Shown: positions 9,382 through 19,146, counted from the first letter of the stretch. The stretch is DNA of 64,000 nucleotides from an uncultured Cellvibrio sp. (GCA_946481735.1 CAMLOU010000001.1:1-64000), one strand, 5' to 3'. Translations and numbers: made by a program. Notes: generated by a model not told the origin, from the sequence alone.

Positions 9382-9450
9382 TGATTGCGCCTGACCGATA
9401 ATGCCAGGCGCACCGCCTGACTGCTCCGATCCACGTAACGGAGGCCTGCC

Positions 9451-10089
9451 ATGTTATACAGTATTCAAAAAATGCAAATGCCAAGTCCCGAGCAAGCCTT
9501 GCCCGGGCGCGCCCAACCTATTGTTATTAAAAACAGTCATTATGTTAATGGCCACCCCCTGCAAGCGCCGTTTCCGGACAACATGCAACAAATCATTCTG
9601 GGACTGGGATGTTTTTGGGGCGCAGAGCGGCGCTTTTGGCGGCAGGATGGGGTGTTTACAACGGCGGTCGGCTACTCGGCTGGTTATACACCCAACCCTA
9701 CTTATGAAGAGGTATGCAGCGGCCTGACCGGTCATAACGAAGTGGTATTGGTTGTCTTTGATCCCGCCGTTATTTCGCTTGAAAAAATCCTGACAGTATT
9801 TTGGGAATCCCACGATCCAACTCAGGGGATGCGCCAGGGAAATGATCGCGGGACGCAATATCGCTCCGGTATTTATGTGCTTGATGAGGCGCAAAAGCGT
9901 ATAGCAGAAGAGAGCCGTGCAGCGTATCAACGCGCGTTGTCAGACGCTGGGTTTGGTGACATTACCACGGAAATTTTACTGGCCACGGCGTTTTACTATG
10001 CCGAGGATTATCACCAGCAATATCTCGCCAAGAATCCCGATGGTTATTGCGGCCTCGGCGGCACTGGCGTTAGCTGTAGGTCGGATTAG
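9451..10089 (+). CDS. msrA: Peptide methionine-S-sulfoxide reductase
   Basis: MsrA reduces methionine S-sulfoxide in proteins. The 212-residue product has the catalytic GCFWG motif (Cys54) and the resolving Cys region near the C-terminus ([12 protein letters not shown]). The [17 protein letters not shown] segment is present ([15 protein letters not shown]), and the long N-terminal extension before GLGCFWGAE matches the E. coli-type enzyme. GGAGG lies six bases upstream of the ATG. An unusual feature is that the last residues and the TAG stop lie inside a REP-like palindrome (10075-10111), so the normal C-terminus has been replaced or trimmed by the repeat. The C-terminal SCRSD is encoded by it. 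Confidence 0.93.
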   Translation: MLYSIQKMQMPSPEQALPGRAQPIVIKNSHYVNGHPLQAPFPDNMQQIILGLGCFWGAERRFWRQDGVFTTAVGYSAGYTPNPTYEEVCSGLTGHNEVVLVVFDPAVISLEKILTVFWESHDPTQGMRQGNDRGTQYRSGIYVLDEAQKRIAEESRAAYQRALSDAGFGDITTEILLATAFYYAEDYHQQYLAKNPDGYCGLGGTGVSCRSD

Positions 10090-10111
10090 CCGCGCAGCGA
10101 CGTAATCCGAC
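10075..10111 (+). repeat. REP-like palindrome, copy 1
   Basis: This imperfect palindrome has arms GTCGGATTA and TAATCCGAC around a GC-rich centre, preceded by TGTAG. It contains the msrA stop codon. A related element lies inverted at 10169-10200 and a third at 10211-10244. Confidence 0.75.
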
Positions 10112-10168
10112 AGGCAATTTTTTAAGGATAGATATTTTTAAAGACAGATGTTTTTAAAATCGATACCG

Positions 10169-10200
10169 CGTCGGATTACGCTGCGCTAATCCGACCTACA
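10169..10200 (-). repeat. REP-like palindrome, copy 2 (inverted)
   Basis: The element reads CGTCGGATTACGCTGCGC then TAATCCGACCTACA. It is the reverse-oriented partner of copy 1, with a shared CGACCTACA end. Two REPs in inverted orientation separated by about 57 bases form a REPIN-like doublet. Confidence 0.75.
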
Positions 10201-10210
10201 AAATGCCCAG

Positions 10211-10244
10211 TAGGTCGCGTTAGCGGCAAAGCCGCGTAACCCGA
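10211..10244 (+). repeat. REP-like palindrome, copy 3 (diverged)
   Basis: TAGGTCGCGTTAGCGGC, AAA, GCCGCGTAACCCGAC form a strong stem of about 14 base pairs with a short loop. The TAGGTCG end matches copy 1 but the arm sequence differs (GCGTTA for GGATTA). It lies in the convergent msrA-yciK gap and may also end transcription. Confidence 0.7.
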
Positions 10245-10295
10245 CAATAATCTTGCAGCTTAAATTAGCTGTTCGTCATTACCTTGATACAGCTC

Positions 10296-11051
10296 CTAGG
10301 CCGAGTATTCAAACTGCTGGCCAGACACACCGATAGAATCATCACCCATTAAATACAAATAAGCCGGCATTAAATCTTCCGGGGGTTTGATGCTCGTGGG
10401 ATTTTCTGCCGGATAAGCCGCTGCCCGCATGCGAGTGCGAGTGGCACCGGGATTAAAACTGTTGACGCGAATGCGCGAGGTTTCCTGTAATTCTTCTGCC
10501 AATGTTTGCATCAGATTTTCGGCCGCCGCCTTGGAGGCTGCATAACCACCCCAAAATGCACGGCCCTGTAATCCGACGCTGGACCCGGTAAACACAATGG
10601 ATGCATTGGGTGCTTTGTCGAGCAGTGGCAAAAGGGCGCGAGTCAACATGAAGGGCGCGTTGACATTCACTTGCATCGCCCGCATCCAGCTGGCGCTGCT
10701 GTAATTACTGATCGGAGTGCGCTCGCCAAGCTCGGCGGCATTGTGCAGGATGCCATCAACTCTGCCGAAAGCATCATTAATCGCATTACCCAAATCGTTG
10801 TAATCTTTTTCTACCGCGCCTTCAAAATTGATCGGGTAGATAGCAGGTTGGGGATGGCCGGCTGCTTCAATCTCATCGTAGACCATTTCCAGTTTGGCCA
10901 TGGTACGGCCCAGCAACACTACCGTTGCGCCATGGGCAGCAAAGGTCTTCGCGGCGACACGCCCGATACCGTCGCCAGCGCCGGTGACTAACACAACTTT
11001 ATCTTGTAAAACATTCGCCGTAGCGGCATAACCTTGGGGTATTTGCATCAT
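10296..11051 (-). CDS. yciK: YciK-type short-chain dehydrogenase/reductase
   Basis: An NAD(P)-binding oxidoreductase of unassigned substrate. The cofactor motif VTGAGDGIGR, the NAA motif in LHNAAELGE and the catalytic Ser...YAASK set are all present. The sequence tracks E. coli YciK closely (ALLPLLDKAPNASIVFTGSSVG, RVNSFNPGATRTRMRA, MGDDS). The frame is open to a TTG at 11069, but the ATG at 11051 (251 residues) has GGGA upstream and a more typical N-terminus. It follows mupP with almost no gap; mupP-yciK and ubiG in this order match Pseudomonas PA3171-PA3173. Confidence 0.9.
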   Translation of the reverse strand: MMQIPQGYAATANVLQDKVVLVTGAGDGIGRVAAKTFAAHGATVVLLGRTMAKLEMVYDEIEAAGHPQPAIYPINFEGAVEKDYNDLGNAINDAFGRVDGILHNAAELGERTPISNYSSASWMRAMQVNVNAPFMLTRALLPLLDKAPNASIVFTGSSVGLQGRAFWGGYAASKAAAENLMQTLAEELQETSRIRVNSFNPGATRTRMRAAAYPAENPTSIKPPEDLMPAYLYLMGDDSIGVSGQQFEYSA

Positions 11052-11069
11052 AGGTGTGTATCCCGACAA

Positions 11070-11804
11070 TCAATTTTCCATAGAGCTTGCTACTTCGCCA
11101 CTCTCTTTTCTGACCAATTGTCTGGAGGCAATCATCAGGTTTTCAAGGATGGGCCAGATTTCATCGGCATGGTTGACGCGATAATCGGCTTGCCAGGTAT
11201 CAATGTCATCATCAGCTTCGATATAACCATAGGCCGCCGCAATGGTAATGGCCCCGGCATCTCGGCCGCAATCAATATCGCGTTTATGATCGCCCACGTA
11301 AACAATTTCACTGGGTTGGCAGCCGACGTGTTGGCTGGCGAGAAACATGGACTCCGGATGCGGTTTGCGGTCCTTCACATCTTCCGGACAAATGATGCTG
11401 ACAGGGGCCGGCTGTATTTTCAAAGCCTTGAGTAATTGATGGGTATAAGCTGAAGGTTTATTGGTGGCAATGCCCCAGGCGATATTGTGATCCTGGAGCT
11501 TGTGCAGCAATTCACTGATGCCGGGAAACAGCTGTGTATGGACGGCAATGTGCAGCGTATACAGTTCAAGCAGGCGCACACGCAAGCGCTCAAAATGCGG
11601 GTCATGCTCATCAATGCCAAAGCCCAGGCTCACTAACGCGCGCGCCCCATTGGATACCGATGCACGAATCAGGTCGGCGGGTAGAGCAGGGCGCTGGTTT
11701 TCTTCGAGCAATTGATTTAATACCACCACAAAATCCGGTGCGGTATCGAGCAACGTACCGTCAAGATCAAACATGACGGCGCGAATGGGTTTGCTGGATG
11801 ACAT
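11070..11804 (-). CDS. mupP: HAD phosphatase, probable N-acetylmuramic acid 6-phosphate phosphatase MupP
   Basis: MupP removes the phosphate from MurNAc-6-phosphate in the AmgK/MurU cell-wall recycling route of pseudomonads. The 244-residue protein has the HAD motifs in order: FDLDGTLLDTAPD (nucleophile and acid Asp), ATNKPS (motif II) and YVGDHKRDIDCGRDAGA (motif IV). A helical cap lies between motifs I and II. By motif alone it could equally be a phosphoglycolate phosphatase (Gph). The MupP call rests on the ubiG-mupP-yciK gene order, which is where MupP was defined in Pseudomonas. An AGGAT ribosome binding site precedes the ATG. Confidence 0.75.
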   Translation of the reverse strand: MSSSKPIRAVMFDLDGTLLDTAPDFVVVLNQLLEENQRPALPADLIRASVSNGARALVSLGFGIDEHDPHFERLRVRLLELYTLHIAVHTQLFPGISELLHKLQDHNIAWGIATNKPSAYTHQLLKALKIQPAPVSIICPEDVKDRKPHPESMFLASQHVGCQPSEIVYVGDHKRDIDCGRDAGAITIAAAYGYIEADDDIDTWQADYRVNHADEIWPILENLMIASRQLVRKESGEVASSMEN

Positions 11805-11867
11805 GCAAAAATCCTGAATTGGTTTATGCCAGAAAGGTTTAAATAATTACGCCCGGGGGCGCAAATG

Positions 11868-12578
11868 TTAAACGGATCCCTGGATTTTTTTAGCGTGTAA
11901 TAAATAATTCACGCTGACATCTTGTGGATCAAGCTTGTAATGTTTCGTCAGTGGGTTGTAGGTCATGCCGGTGATATCCTGCAGTTCCAGCCCGCTCTGG
12001 CGCAACCATTTGGCCAGCTCCGAAGGGCGAATAAATTTACTGTATTCGTGCGTACCTTTCGGCAGTAACTTCAATATATATTCCGCACCAAGGATAGCGA
12101 AAGCATAGGCTTTCGGGTTGCGATTGATAGTAGAAAAATAAACATCACCACCCGGTTTAACCAATCGTGCGCAGGCATTTACGATGGATGCCGGATCGGG
12201 TACGTGTTCCAGCATTTCAAGGCAGGTAACAATATCAAAATGGCCCGGTGCCTCGGCGGCCAGTGCTTCGGCGGCAACCTTGCGATATTCCACCTTCACA
12301 CCACTTTCCAGCGCATGCAGGCGCGCCACAGATAACGGCGCTTCGCCCATATCGATACCGGTTGCCTCGGCGCCACGTTGAGCGAGAGCTTCCGTCAGGA
12401 TACCGCCGCCACAACCCACGTCCAAAACCCTGCGTTGCGCGACCGGTGAACGTTGATCAATGTAGTTGGCTCGCAGCGGGTTGATATCGTGTAGCGGCTT
12501 GAACTCGCTGTTCTTGTCCCACCATCGGCTGGCGAGTGCTTCGAATTTGGCAATTTCTGCGGCGTCTACATTGCTCAT
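11868..12578 (-). CDS. ubiG: Ubiquinone biosynthesis O-methyltransferase UbiG
   Basis: UbiG carries out both O-methylations in ubiquinone synthesis using SAM. The 236-residue protein has the SAM loop [15 protein letters not shown] (residues 52-66) and [12 protein letters not shown]. It also has the UbiG-typical [25 protein letters not shown]-terminus and [17 protein letters not shown]. The length is normal. GAGAG lies upstream of the ATG. It is transcribed with mupP and yciK, 63 bases upstream of mupP. Confidence 0.97.
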   Translation of the reverse strand: MSNVDAAEIAKFEALASRWWDKNSEFKPLHDINPLRANYIDQRSPVAQRRVLDVGCGGGILTEALAQRGAEATGIDMGEAPLSVARLHALESGVKVEYRKVAAEALAAEAPGHFDIVTCLEMLEHVPDPASIVNACARLVKPGGDVYFSTINRNPKAYAFAILGAEYILKLLPKGTHEYSKFIRPSELAKWLRQSGLELQDITGMTYNPLTKHYKLDPQDVSVNYLLHAKKIQGSV

Positions 12579-12666
12579 AAAAAGCTCTCATTGTGGTTGT
12601 CGCTGCTTAAATATTCGTGTGAACTTTGTGGCCGGATTACGCTTTGCCAGTTCGCTCTGCGTGTTT

Positions 12667-13989
12667 TTACCTGGTGATCTGTTGGCGCCACCAGCGCGCT
12701 TTTCCGATCAGCTCGCGTTCATTGAGTGTTTGCAACTGCCGGCTGAGCATCAAAGCGCGCCCGCCGACCCAGACATGACTGACGCGGTGTCCACAACTGG
12801 TATACACCAGTTGGGAGACCGGGTTGTACAGGGGTTGTGCTTCCAGTTCACCCAGGTCAATGGCGGTAATATCTGCTGCCTTGCCCACCTCCAGGCTGCC
12901 GATACGTTCCTCCAGCCCCAGTGCTCGCGCGCCGTTGATGGTGGCCATGCGTAATGCCTGGTGTGCATCCAGCGCCGCCGCGTCGTCAGCAACGGCTTTG
13001 GCCAGCAAAGCGGCCGTCTTGAGTTCTGACAAAATATTCAGATCGTTGTTGCTGGCAGCGCCATCAGTGCCTAAAGCGACATTGACACCGGCATTCCACA
13101 GCTTTTGTACCGGACAAAAACCGCTGGCCAATTTGAGGTTTGATTCCGGGCAGTGAATAACATGGGCTCCGCTTTCCAGCAGTAAATCAATATCGCTATC
13201 GTCAACCTGGGTCATGTGTACGCATTGGGTGAGCGGCGACAACACGCCCAGATCCATCAGACGTTGCGCCGGGCGCTTCAAATGTTTCTTCAGCGACTCC
13301 TCTACTTCAAAGCGGGTTTCGTGCAGGTGTATGTGGATGGGGGAGTCCATCTCCTGGGCCAACACGGCTACCTTTTCCAGCACATCGTCTGATACGGTAT
13401 AGGGCGCGTGAGGTCCAAAACCGACATTTACCAGATGGCTTGAGCGGAAGTCATCATGAAGCGCGAGTCCCTTGGCAAAATAATCTTCCGGCCCCTGGCC
13501 CCAGGCTGAGGGGAAATCGAAGATCGGGAAGGCAATCTGGGCCCGCATATGGGCTTGTTGAGCAACCTGGGCGGCCTGTTCCGGGTAGAAATACATGTCG
13601 GCGAAACAGGTGGTACCGCTTTTAATCATTTCCGCCATGGCCAATTCGGTGCCATCGCGCACGAACTCCTCGCTGACCCATTGATCCTCGGCGGGCCAGA
13701 TATGGTTGTTGAGCCAATCGCGCAGCGGTTTGTCATCCGCGAAACCGCGCAACAGGCTCATCGCCGCGTGGCCATGGGCATTAATAAGACCGGGAATGAC
13801 CAGATGATTGGTGAGATTGATGGTTTGTTCGGGGTTGAAGCGTTTGTCGGCTTCATCCTGGGGAACAATCGCAATGATAGCGCCGTTATGAACGGCCACT
13901 GCGCAATTTTCAAGCACGCGATTCTCCGGCACAACCGGGACAATCCACCGCGCTTTGATCAATAAACGAATGCTTTCTGGTGCAGGCAT
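12667..13989 (-). CDS. mtaD: TRZ/ATZ-family amidohydrolase, probable 5'-methylthioadenosine/S-adenosylhomocysteine deaminase
   Basis: A predicted zinc hydrolase that deaminates adenosine-type nucleosides such as methylthioadenosine. The 440-residue protein has the amidohydrolase metal motif NAHGH (His72, His74), then HLHETRFEVEES, HCPESNLKLASG and the catalytic Asp in LGTDGAASNNDLN. This set is typical of MtaD/SsnA/TrzN relatives, and the exact substrate cannot be read from sequence. CAGGAA precedes the ATG. In Pseudomonas the same gene (PA3170) lies beside mtnA; mtnA is not present here. It is divergent from gyrA and adjacent to ubiG. Confidence 0.82.
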   Translation of the reverse strand: MPAPESIRLLIKARWIVPVVPENRVLENCAVAVHNGAIIAIVPQDEADKRFNPEQTINLTNHLVIPGLINAHGHAAMSLLRGFADDKPLRDWLNNHIWPAEDQWVSEEFVRDGTELAMAEMIKSGTTCFADMYFYPEQAAQVAQQAHMRAQIAFPIFDFPSAWGQGPEDYFAKGLALHDDFRSSHLVNVGFGPHAPYTVSDDVLEKVAVLAQEMDSPIHIHLHETRFEVEESLKKHLKRPAQRLMDLGVLSPLTQCVHMTQVDDSDIDLLLESGAHVIHCPESNLKLASGFCPVQKLWNAGVNVALGTDGAASNNDLNILSELKTAALLAKAVADDAAALDAHQALRMATINGARALGLEERIGSLEVGKAADITAIDLGELEAQPLYNPVSQLVYTSCGHRVSHVWVGGRALMLSRQLQTLNERELIGKARWWRQQITR

Positions 13990-14308
13990 GGGCTTTCCTG
14001 GGTCAAATCATCCCGTGATTGAGAGCCGCGCAGTATAACGCAAAGTGTGTTGATGGGCAGTGATCCGCCGTGCAAGGAGCGGCGTGTGACGGGGATTGAT
14101 CAGCGAATGTTCAGGCGCTCGACGAGCTGGCCTAAAAAATGCCTATCGAATTGATTTTGTGGTAGTATTCCCGCCTTTCTGTGGCAGCCAAACCCGTTTT
14201 TAAAGAGGCCCTTCAGTGTGTCGTTAAAAGCCGGTTGGGCATTCGCTAATGCCGAATTAATGATCAATTAACCCAAGCAGTCACCATAATAAGGAATGCT
14301 GTAAACCC
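13990..14308. other. Divergent intergenic region between mtaD and gyrA
   Basis: There are 319 bases without a convincing gene. It must hold the start sites of the leftward mtaD-ubiG-mupP-yciK set and of gyrA. I could not pick a sigma-70 promoter with good spacing. AAGGA at 14291-14295 is the only ribosome binding site candidate for gyrA and is rather far from its ATG. Confidence 0.6.
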
Positions 14309-16951
14309 ATGGGCGAATTTGCAAAAGAAGTTTTACCCGTAAATATCGAAGACGAGCTCAAGCAGTCCTATCTCGATTATGCCATGAGCGTTATTGTGGG
14401 TCGGGCGTTGCCGGATGTGCGCGATGGTTTAAAACCGGTGCATCGTCGTGTGCTCTTTGCCATGAGCGAGTTGAACAACGATTGGAACAAGCCCTACAAG
14501 AAGTCAGCGCGTGTTGTGGGTGACGTAATCGGTAAATATCACCCCCACGGTGACTCTGCGGTCTACGACACCATCGTGCGTATGGCTCAGCCGTTCTCGT
14601 TGCGGTACATGCTGGTTGATGGCCAGGGTAACTTCGGTTCGATTGATGGTGATAACGCAGCGGCCATGCGTTATACCGAAATCCGTATGGCCAAGCTGGC
14701 CCACGACCTCCTGGCGGATCTCGACAAAGAAACGGTCGACTTTGCACCCAACTACGATGGCTCTGAACAAATTCCCGTCGTTTTACCCACCCGTATCCCC
14801 AATTTGCTGGTCAATGGTTCCTCGGGTATCGCCGTGGGCATGGCCACCAATATTCCCCCGCATAACCTGAAAGAAGTGGTGCAGGGCTGTCTGGCGATGA
14901 TCGATAACCCGGATATTACCGTCGATGAACTGATGGAGTTTATCCCGGGCCCCGACTTCCCCACTGGTGCCATCATCAATGGTCGTGCGGGTATTGTGGA
15001 AGCCTACCGCACGGGGCGCGGTCGGATTTATGTGCGCGCCAAAGCGAATATTGAAGTCGATGAAAAAACCGGTCGCGAAACCATCATCGTGACCGAGATC
15101 CCTTACCAGTTAAACAAGGCACGCCTGATTGAGCGTATTGCTGAGCTGGTTAAAGAAAAGAAAATTGAAGGCATCAGCGAACTGCGCGACGAATCAGACA
15201 AGGACGGTTTGCGCATCGTCATTGAAGTCAAACGCACCGAATCTGCTGACGTGTTGTTGAACAACCTGTATGCGCAAACGCAATTGCAGAATGTGTTTGG
15301 TATCAACATGGTCGCCCTGGATGACGGCCAGCCCAAGATTCTTAATCTTTGGGACCTGATCGATGCCTTTATTCGCCACCGTCGCGAAGTGGTTACCCGC
15401 CGGACGGTTTATCTGTTACGCAAGGCCCGTGAACGCGGCCATATCCTTGAGGGCCTGGCGGTTGCCATTGCCAATATCGATGAAGTCATTGATCTGATTA
15501 AACGCTCACCCAGTCCGGCGGAAGCGAAAGACGGCCTGATGGCGCGCGGTTGGGATGCGCGCGAAATGGCTCCCTTCCTTGAGCGTGCCGGTGAAGATGC
15601 CTGTCGCCCGGAAGATTTGGGTGAAGAGTTCGGCGTGCGCGATGGTAAATACTTTTTATCTGCCGCCCAGGCCCAGGCAATCCTCGAGTTGCGCTTGCAC
15701 CGTTTGACGGGCATGGAGCACGACAAGCTGCTCGCTGAATACGATGAAAAACTGGTGCAAATTGCCGGGTATCTCGAAATTCTGGGTAACGCGGTACGCC
15801 TGATGGCGGTTATCCGCGAAGAGCTTGAGCAGGTGATTGCGGATTATGGTGATGCGCGTCGCACAGAAATTGTTGCTTCTACGCTGGACCTGACCACGGA
15901 AGATTTGATTAACGAAGAAGATCGCGTGGTGACGATTTCTCACGGCGGTTACGCGAAGAGTCAGCCGCTGGATGATTACCAGGCGCAGCGTCGCGGCGGT
16001 ATGGGTAAATCTGCCACAGCCGTTAAAGATGAAGACTTTATCGAGCATCTGCTGATCGCCAGTACCCACGATACGATTTTGTGTTTCACCAATGCCGGTA
16101 AGGTGTACTGGCTCAAGGTTTACATGATTCCGGTAGCCGGGCGCCAATCCCGCGGTCGCCCGGTCGTGAATCTGTTGCCGCTGGAAGAGGGCGAGCGCAT
16201 CACCTCTATCCTGCCGGTTAAAACCTATGATGATGACCACTTTATCTTTATGGCCACCGCTAACGGCACCGTCAAGAAAACGGCATTGACCCAATTCTCT
16301 CGTCCGCGCAGTGTTGGCTTGCGAGCGATTGAGCTGGACGAAGGCGATACGCTGGTGGGTACCGCTATCACCAATGGTTCCTGTGATGTCATCCTGTTCT
16401 CCAGCAGCGGTAAGGCTGCACGCTTCCGTGAAGAGCAGGTTCGCGCAATGGGACGGACCTCGCGCGGTGTGCGCGGTATCCGCCTGGCGGAAGGCCAGCG
16501 CGTTATCGGCATGGTGATTCCCATGGAGAATGGCCAGGTATTGACGGTGAGCGAACACGGCTACGGCAAGCGTACCGATGTGGGTGAGTTCCCCGCAAAA
16601 GGTCGCGGCTCGCAGGGTGTTATCGGCATGCAAACCACCGAGCGCAACGGCCAATTGGTTGGTGCGGTACAGGTATTTGATGGCGAAGAGATTATGTTGA
16701 TCTCAGACCAGGGCACCATGGTGCGCACGCGTGTCGATGAGGTGTCGCTGTTGAGTCGCAACACGCAAGGTGTTCGCCTGATCAAGCTCAAAACCGGCGA
16801 GCGTATGCAAGGTCTGGAGCGCATCGAAGAAAGCGCGGATGAAAATGCAAACCGTGCGCCGGCTACTGCCGAATCATCCGCTGATGACGAGGTGCCTGAT
16901 GATCTGCAGACCGATGACGATGCAGCAGGCTCACCGGACAATGATGAGTAA
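14309..16951 (+). CDS. gyrA: DNA gyrase subunit A
   Basis: GyrA is the breakage-reunion subunit of the A2B2 type II topoisomerase that introduces negative supercoils. The 880-residue protein has the active-site Tyr122 in AAMRYTE and the quinolone-resistance region [17 protein letters not shown] with wild-type Ser83 and Asp87. The C-terminal beta-pinwheel starts near residue 540 and contains the GyrA box QRRGGMGKS plus six blade repeats (for example [11 protein letters not shown]). The C-terminal 35 residues are acidic ([22 protein letters not shown]), which in E. coli modulates supercoiling. A terminator follows. serC, which often lies between gyrA and pheA, is absent. Confidence 0.99.
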   Translation: MGEFAKEVLPVNIEDELKQSYLDYAMSVIVGRALPDVRDGLKPVHRRVLFAMSELNNDWNKPYKKSARVVGDVIGKYHPHGDSAVYDTIVRMAQPFSLRYMLVDGQGNFGSIDGDNAAAMRYTEIRMAKLAHDLLADLDKETVDFAPNYDGSEQIPVVLPTRIPNLLVNGSSGIAVGMATNIPPHNLKEVVQGCLAMIDNPDITVDELMEFIPGPDFPTGAIINGRAGIVEAYRTGRGRIYVRAKANIEVDEKTGRETIIVTEIPYQLNKARLIERIAELVKEKKIEGISELRDESDKDGLRIVIEVKRTESADVLLNNLYAQTQLQNVFGINMVALDDGQPKILNLWDLIDAFIRHRREVVTRRTVYLLRKARERGHILEGLAVAIANIDEVIDLIKRSPSPAEAKDGLMARGWDAREMAPFLERAGEDACRPEDLGEEFGVRDGKYFLSAAQAQAILELRLHRLTGMEHDKLLAEYDEKLVQIAGYLEILGNAVRLMAVIREELEQVIADYGDARRTEIVASTLDLTTEDLINEEDRVVTISHGGYAKSQPLDDYQAQRRGGMGKSATAVKDEDFIEHLLIASTHDTILCFTNAGKVYWLKVYMIPVAGRQSRGRPVVNLLPLEEGERITSILPVKTYDDDHFIFMATANGTVKKTALTQFSRPRSVGLRAIELDEGDTLVGTAITNGSCDVILFSSSGKAARFREEQVRAMGRTSRGVRGIRLAEGQRVIGMVIPMENGQVLTVSEHGYGKRTDVGEFPAKGRGSQGVIGMQTTERNGQLVGAVQVFDGEEIMLISDQGTMVRTRVDEVSLLSRNTQGVRLIKLKTGERMQGLERIEESADENANRAPATAESSADDEVPDDLQTDDDAAGSPDNDE

Positions 16952-16969
16952 AAATGATGAATAAAAGTG

Positions 16970-17002
16970 ACGCAGCCTGGGACGTTCCGGCTGCGTTTTT
17001 AT
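16970..17002 (+). terminator. Rho-independent terminator after gyrA
   Basis: ACGCAGCC and GGCTGCGT form an eight-base-pair stem around an 11-base loop, followed directly by TTTTTATT. It separates gyrA from pheA. Confidence 0.85.
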
Positions 17003-17039
17003 TCATCTCTCTTTTCAACTTAACACGCTGTAATTAATC

Positions 17040-18149
17040 ATGTCAGCTGAACAGACCGAAGAGCAAAAACTCCTGGCTTTGCGTAATGAAATTGATGCGA
17101 TTGATGATGAAATCGGTCGTTTGATTTCCGCTCGCGCGAAGTGCGCCCAAGAAGTGGCAGAAGTTAAAAAAGCCACTTTACCTCCGGAAGCCCAAGTGCT
17201 CTTTTACCGCCCCGAGCGTGAAGCGCAGGTTTTGCGCAAAGCCATGGAGCGCAACACCGGGCCGTTGAGCAACGAAGAAATTGCGCGGCTGTTTCGCGAG
17301 ATTATGTCGGCGTGTCTTGCGCTGGAGAATCCGATCAAGGTGGCTTACCTTGGTCCAGAAGGTACCTTCACCCAACAGGCAGCCTTGAAACATTTTGGTC
17401 ACTCCGCTGTAGCTTTACCCTTTTCGGCGATTGATGAAGTCTTTCGTGAAGTGGAAGCCGGTGCGGTGAATTACGGCGTGGTGCCGGTGGAAAATTCCAC
17501 TGAAGGTGTCGTGAACCACACCCTCGACAATTTTATGGGTTCCAACCTGAAAATTTGTGGTGAGGTGGAACTGCGTATTCATCAGAATCTGTTGGTATCT
17601 GATGTGACCAATATCGGCAGCATCAGCCGTATCTACTCGCACTCCCAATCGCTGGCACAATGCCGTAAATGGCTGGATGCGCACTATCCGAAGGCCGAGC
17701 GCATTGCAGTAAACAGTAATGCCGAAGCGGCGAAACGGTTGAAGGGCGAATGGAATGCGGCCGCCATCGCCGGTAGCATGGCGGCAGAGCTATATGGCCT
17801 GACGGTGCTGGCAGAAAAAATTGAAGATCAACCGGATAACTCCACACGTTTTCTGATTATTGGAACCCAGGCGGTTCCCGCCAGTGGTGTTGATAAAACC
17901 TCTGTTGTTGTGGCCATGCGTAACGAACCGGGCGCTTTGCATAATTTGCTCGAACCCTTTCATCGTCACAATATTGACCTTACGCGGGTGGAAACCCGTC
18001 CGTCGCGCACCGGTGCCTGGACCTATGTGTTCTTCATCGATTTTGTCGGTCATGTTGACGATCCCCTGATCAGCAAGGTGCTCAAGGAAGTGGCGCAACG
18101 CGCTGCAGATTTGAAATTGCTGGGCTCTTACCCCAAAGCCGTTCTTTGA
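17040..18149 (+). CDS. pheA: Bifunctional chorismate mutase / prephenate dehydratase (P-protein)
   Basis: PheA converts chorismate to prephenate and prephenate to phenylpyruvate, giving phenylalanine. The 369-residue protein has an AroQ-type chorismate mutase domain (residues 8-95, LRNEIDAIDDEIGRLISARAKCA). The dehydratase domain follows (VAYLGPEGTFTQQAA near 99; VPVENSTEGVVNHTLD; the catalytic TRF in DNSTRFLIIG). A C-terminal ACT domain carries the feedback site (GALHNLLEPFHRHNIDLTRVETRPSRTG), which resembles the phenylalanine-binding GALxxxL and ESRP motifs, with ETRP here. tyrA starts seven bases after the stop. No leader peptide or attenuator was recognised upstream. Confidence 0.97.
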   Translation: MSAEQTEEQKLLALRNEIDAIDDEIGRLISARAKCAQEVAEVKKATLPPEAQVLFYRPEREAQVLRKAMERNTGPLSNEEIARLFREIMSACLALENPIKVAYLGPEGTFTQQAALKHFGHSAVALPFSAIDEVFREVEAGAVNYGVVPVENSTEGVVNHTLDNFMGSNLKICGEVELRIHQNLLVSDVTNIGSISRIYSHSQSLAQCRKWLDAHYPKAERIAVNSNAEAAKRLKGEWNAAAIAGSMAAELYGLTVLAEKIEDQPDNSTRFLIIGTQAVPASGVDKTSVVVAMRNEPGALHNLLEPFHRHNIDLTRVETRPSRTGAWTYVFFIDFVGHVDDPLISKVLKEVAQRAADLKLLGSYPKAVL

Positions 18150-18156
18150 TTCCGTT

Positions 18157-19146
18157 ATGACTCTCTCTTCGACTTCTGACTGGCAAGGCATCAATAAACT
18201 CGTCGTGATCGGCATTGGTCTGATCGGCGGCAGTTTGGCGACCGGTTTGAAAGCGCGTGGCGCCTGCAAGGAAGTCATTGGTATTGCCCGTCGCCAGGAA
18301 ATCTGCGAAGAGGCGGTAGCCCTGGGTGTGGTTGATCGTGCATACGTCGAACTTGCGGATGTGGCGAGCGAGTTGGGTGAAGGAGATGTTATTTTTATCG
18401 CCGTGCCAACGCTGTCGGTTGCATCGGTATTACAAACCGTGAAATCTACGGTGCCGTCTTCGGTCACGGTTACCGATGGTGCCAGTGTCAAAGGAAGTGT
18501 TCAGCAAGCAGCGGAAACGGTGTATGGCCAAGTGCCGCCCCAACTGGTGTTGGGGCATCCGATTGCAGGCTCGGAGAAGAGTGGTGTGACAGCGGCGAAT
18601 CCGGATTTGTATGAAAAGCACCGGGTCATCCTCACGCCGCTGGAGACGACGGGTGCACAACATCTCGATGTGGTTACGCGTATGTGGCAGGCCGTAGGGG
18701 CCGAGGTGTTAAGTATGACCGTAGCAGAGCATGATGACGTGCTCGCCGCTACCAGCCATCTGCCACACGCCATTGCCTATTCGCTGGTTGATACACTGGC
18801 ACAAGACATAGGTAACCCAAATATCTTTCGTTACGCTGCTGGTGGTTTCCGCGATTTTACCCGCATTGCGTCCAGTGATCCGGTTATGTGGCACGACATT
18901 ATGCGCGCTAATAAAACCAGTGTGCTGCACGCGCTGGATTTATATATCGACAATCTGATGCGATTGCGCACTGGAATCGAGCAGGAAAACAGCGAGTATC
19001 TCCTCGACGTGTTTACCCGGGCAAAAACGGCGCGGGATCGTTTCACCAGGATGCTGGCCAACAAAGGCGAGCCTGACCGAGAGAGTCGCCAGCAAGCGGA
19101 TGACGTATCAGCCCCTGGCGCTGAGGCTACGGGAGACACGCCGTGA
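18157..19146 (+). CDS. tyrA: Prephenate dehydrogenase (arogenate/cyclohexadienyl type)
   Basis: TyrA oxidatively decarboxylates prephenate or arogenate on the way to tyrosine. The 329-residue protein has the Rossmann motif VIGIGLIGGSLATG (residues 18-31). It also has the HPIAGSEKSG substrate loop and the catalytic His in AATSHLPHAIAYSLVD, as in single-domain TyrA enzymes. The C-terminal 25 residues are disordered and charged. There is no ACT domain and no fusion to AroA, which occurs in some relatives. It is coupled to pheA (seven-base gap). hisC, commonly between pheA and tyrA in pseudomonads, is absent. Confidence 0.93.
   Translation: MTLSSTSDWQGINKLVVIGIGLIGGSLATGLKARGACKEVIGIARRQEICEEAVALGVVDRAYVELADVASELGEGDVIFIAVPTLSVASVLQTVKSTVPSSVTVTDGASVKGSVQQAAETVYGQVPPQLVLGHPIAGSEKSGVTAANPDLYEKHRVILTPLETTGAQHLDVVTRMWQAVGAEVLSMTVAEHDDVLAATSHLPHAIAYSLVDTLAQDIGNPNIFRYAAGGFRDFTRIASSDPVMWHDIMRANKTSVLHALDLYIDNLMRLRTGIEQENSEYLLDVFTRAKTARDRFTRMLANKGEPDRESRQQADDVSAPGAEATGDTP

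Noticed and set aside
9387..9411. Hairpin after sohB as a terminator
   Set aside because: GCGCCTG and CAGGCGC can pair around an 11-base loop, but there is no T tract, so I did not list it.
13990..14308. sigma-70 promoter of gyrA around TAGTAT
   Set aside because: A possible -10 exists, but no -35 lies at acceptable spacing; the call would be forced.
15656..16654. Long open frame of 332 codons on the minus strand within gyrA
   Set aside because: It is antisense to gyrA, which is complete and highly conserved. It has no ribosome binding site and its protein has the His/Asn/Gln-rich look of a shadow of a GC-rich gene.
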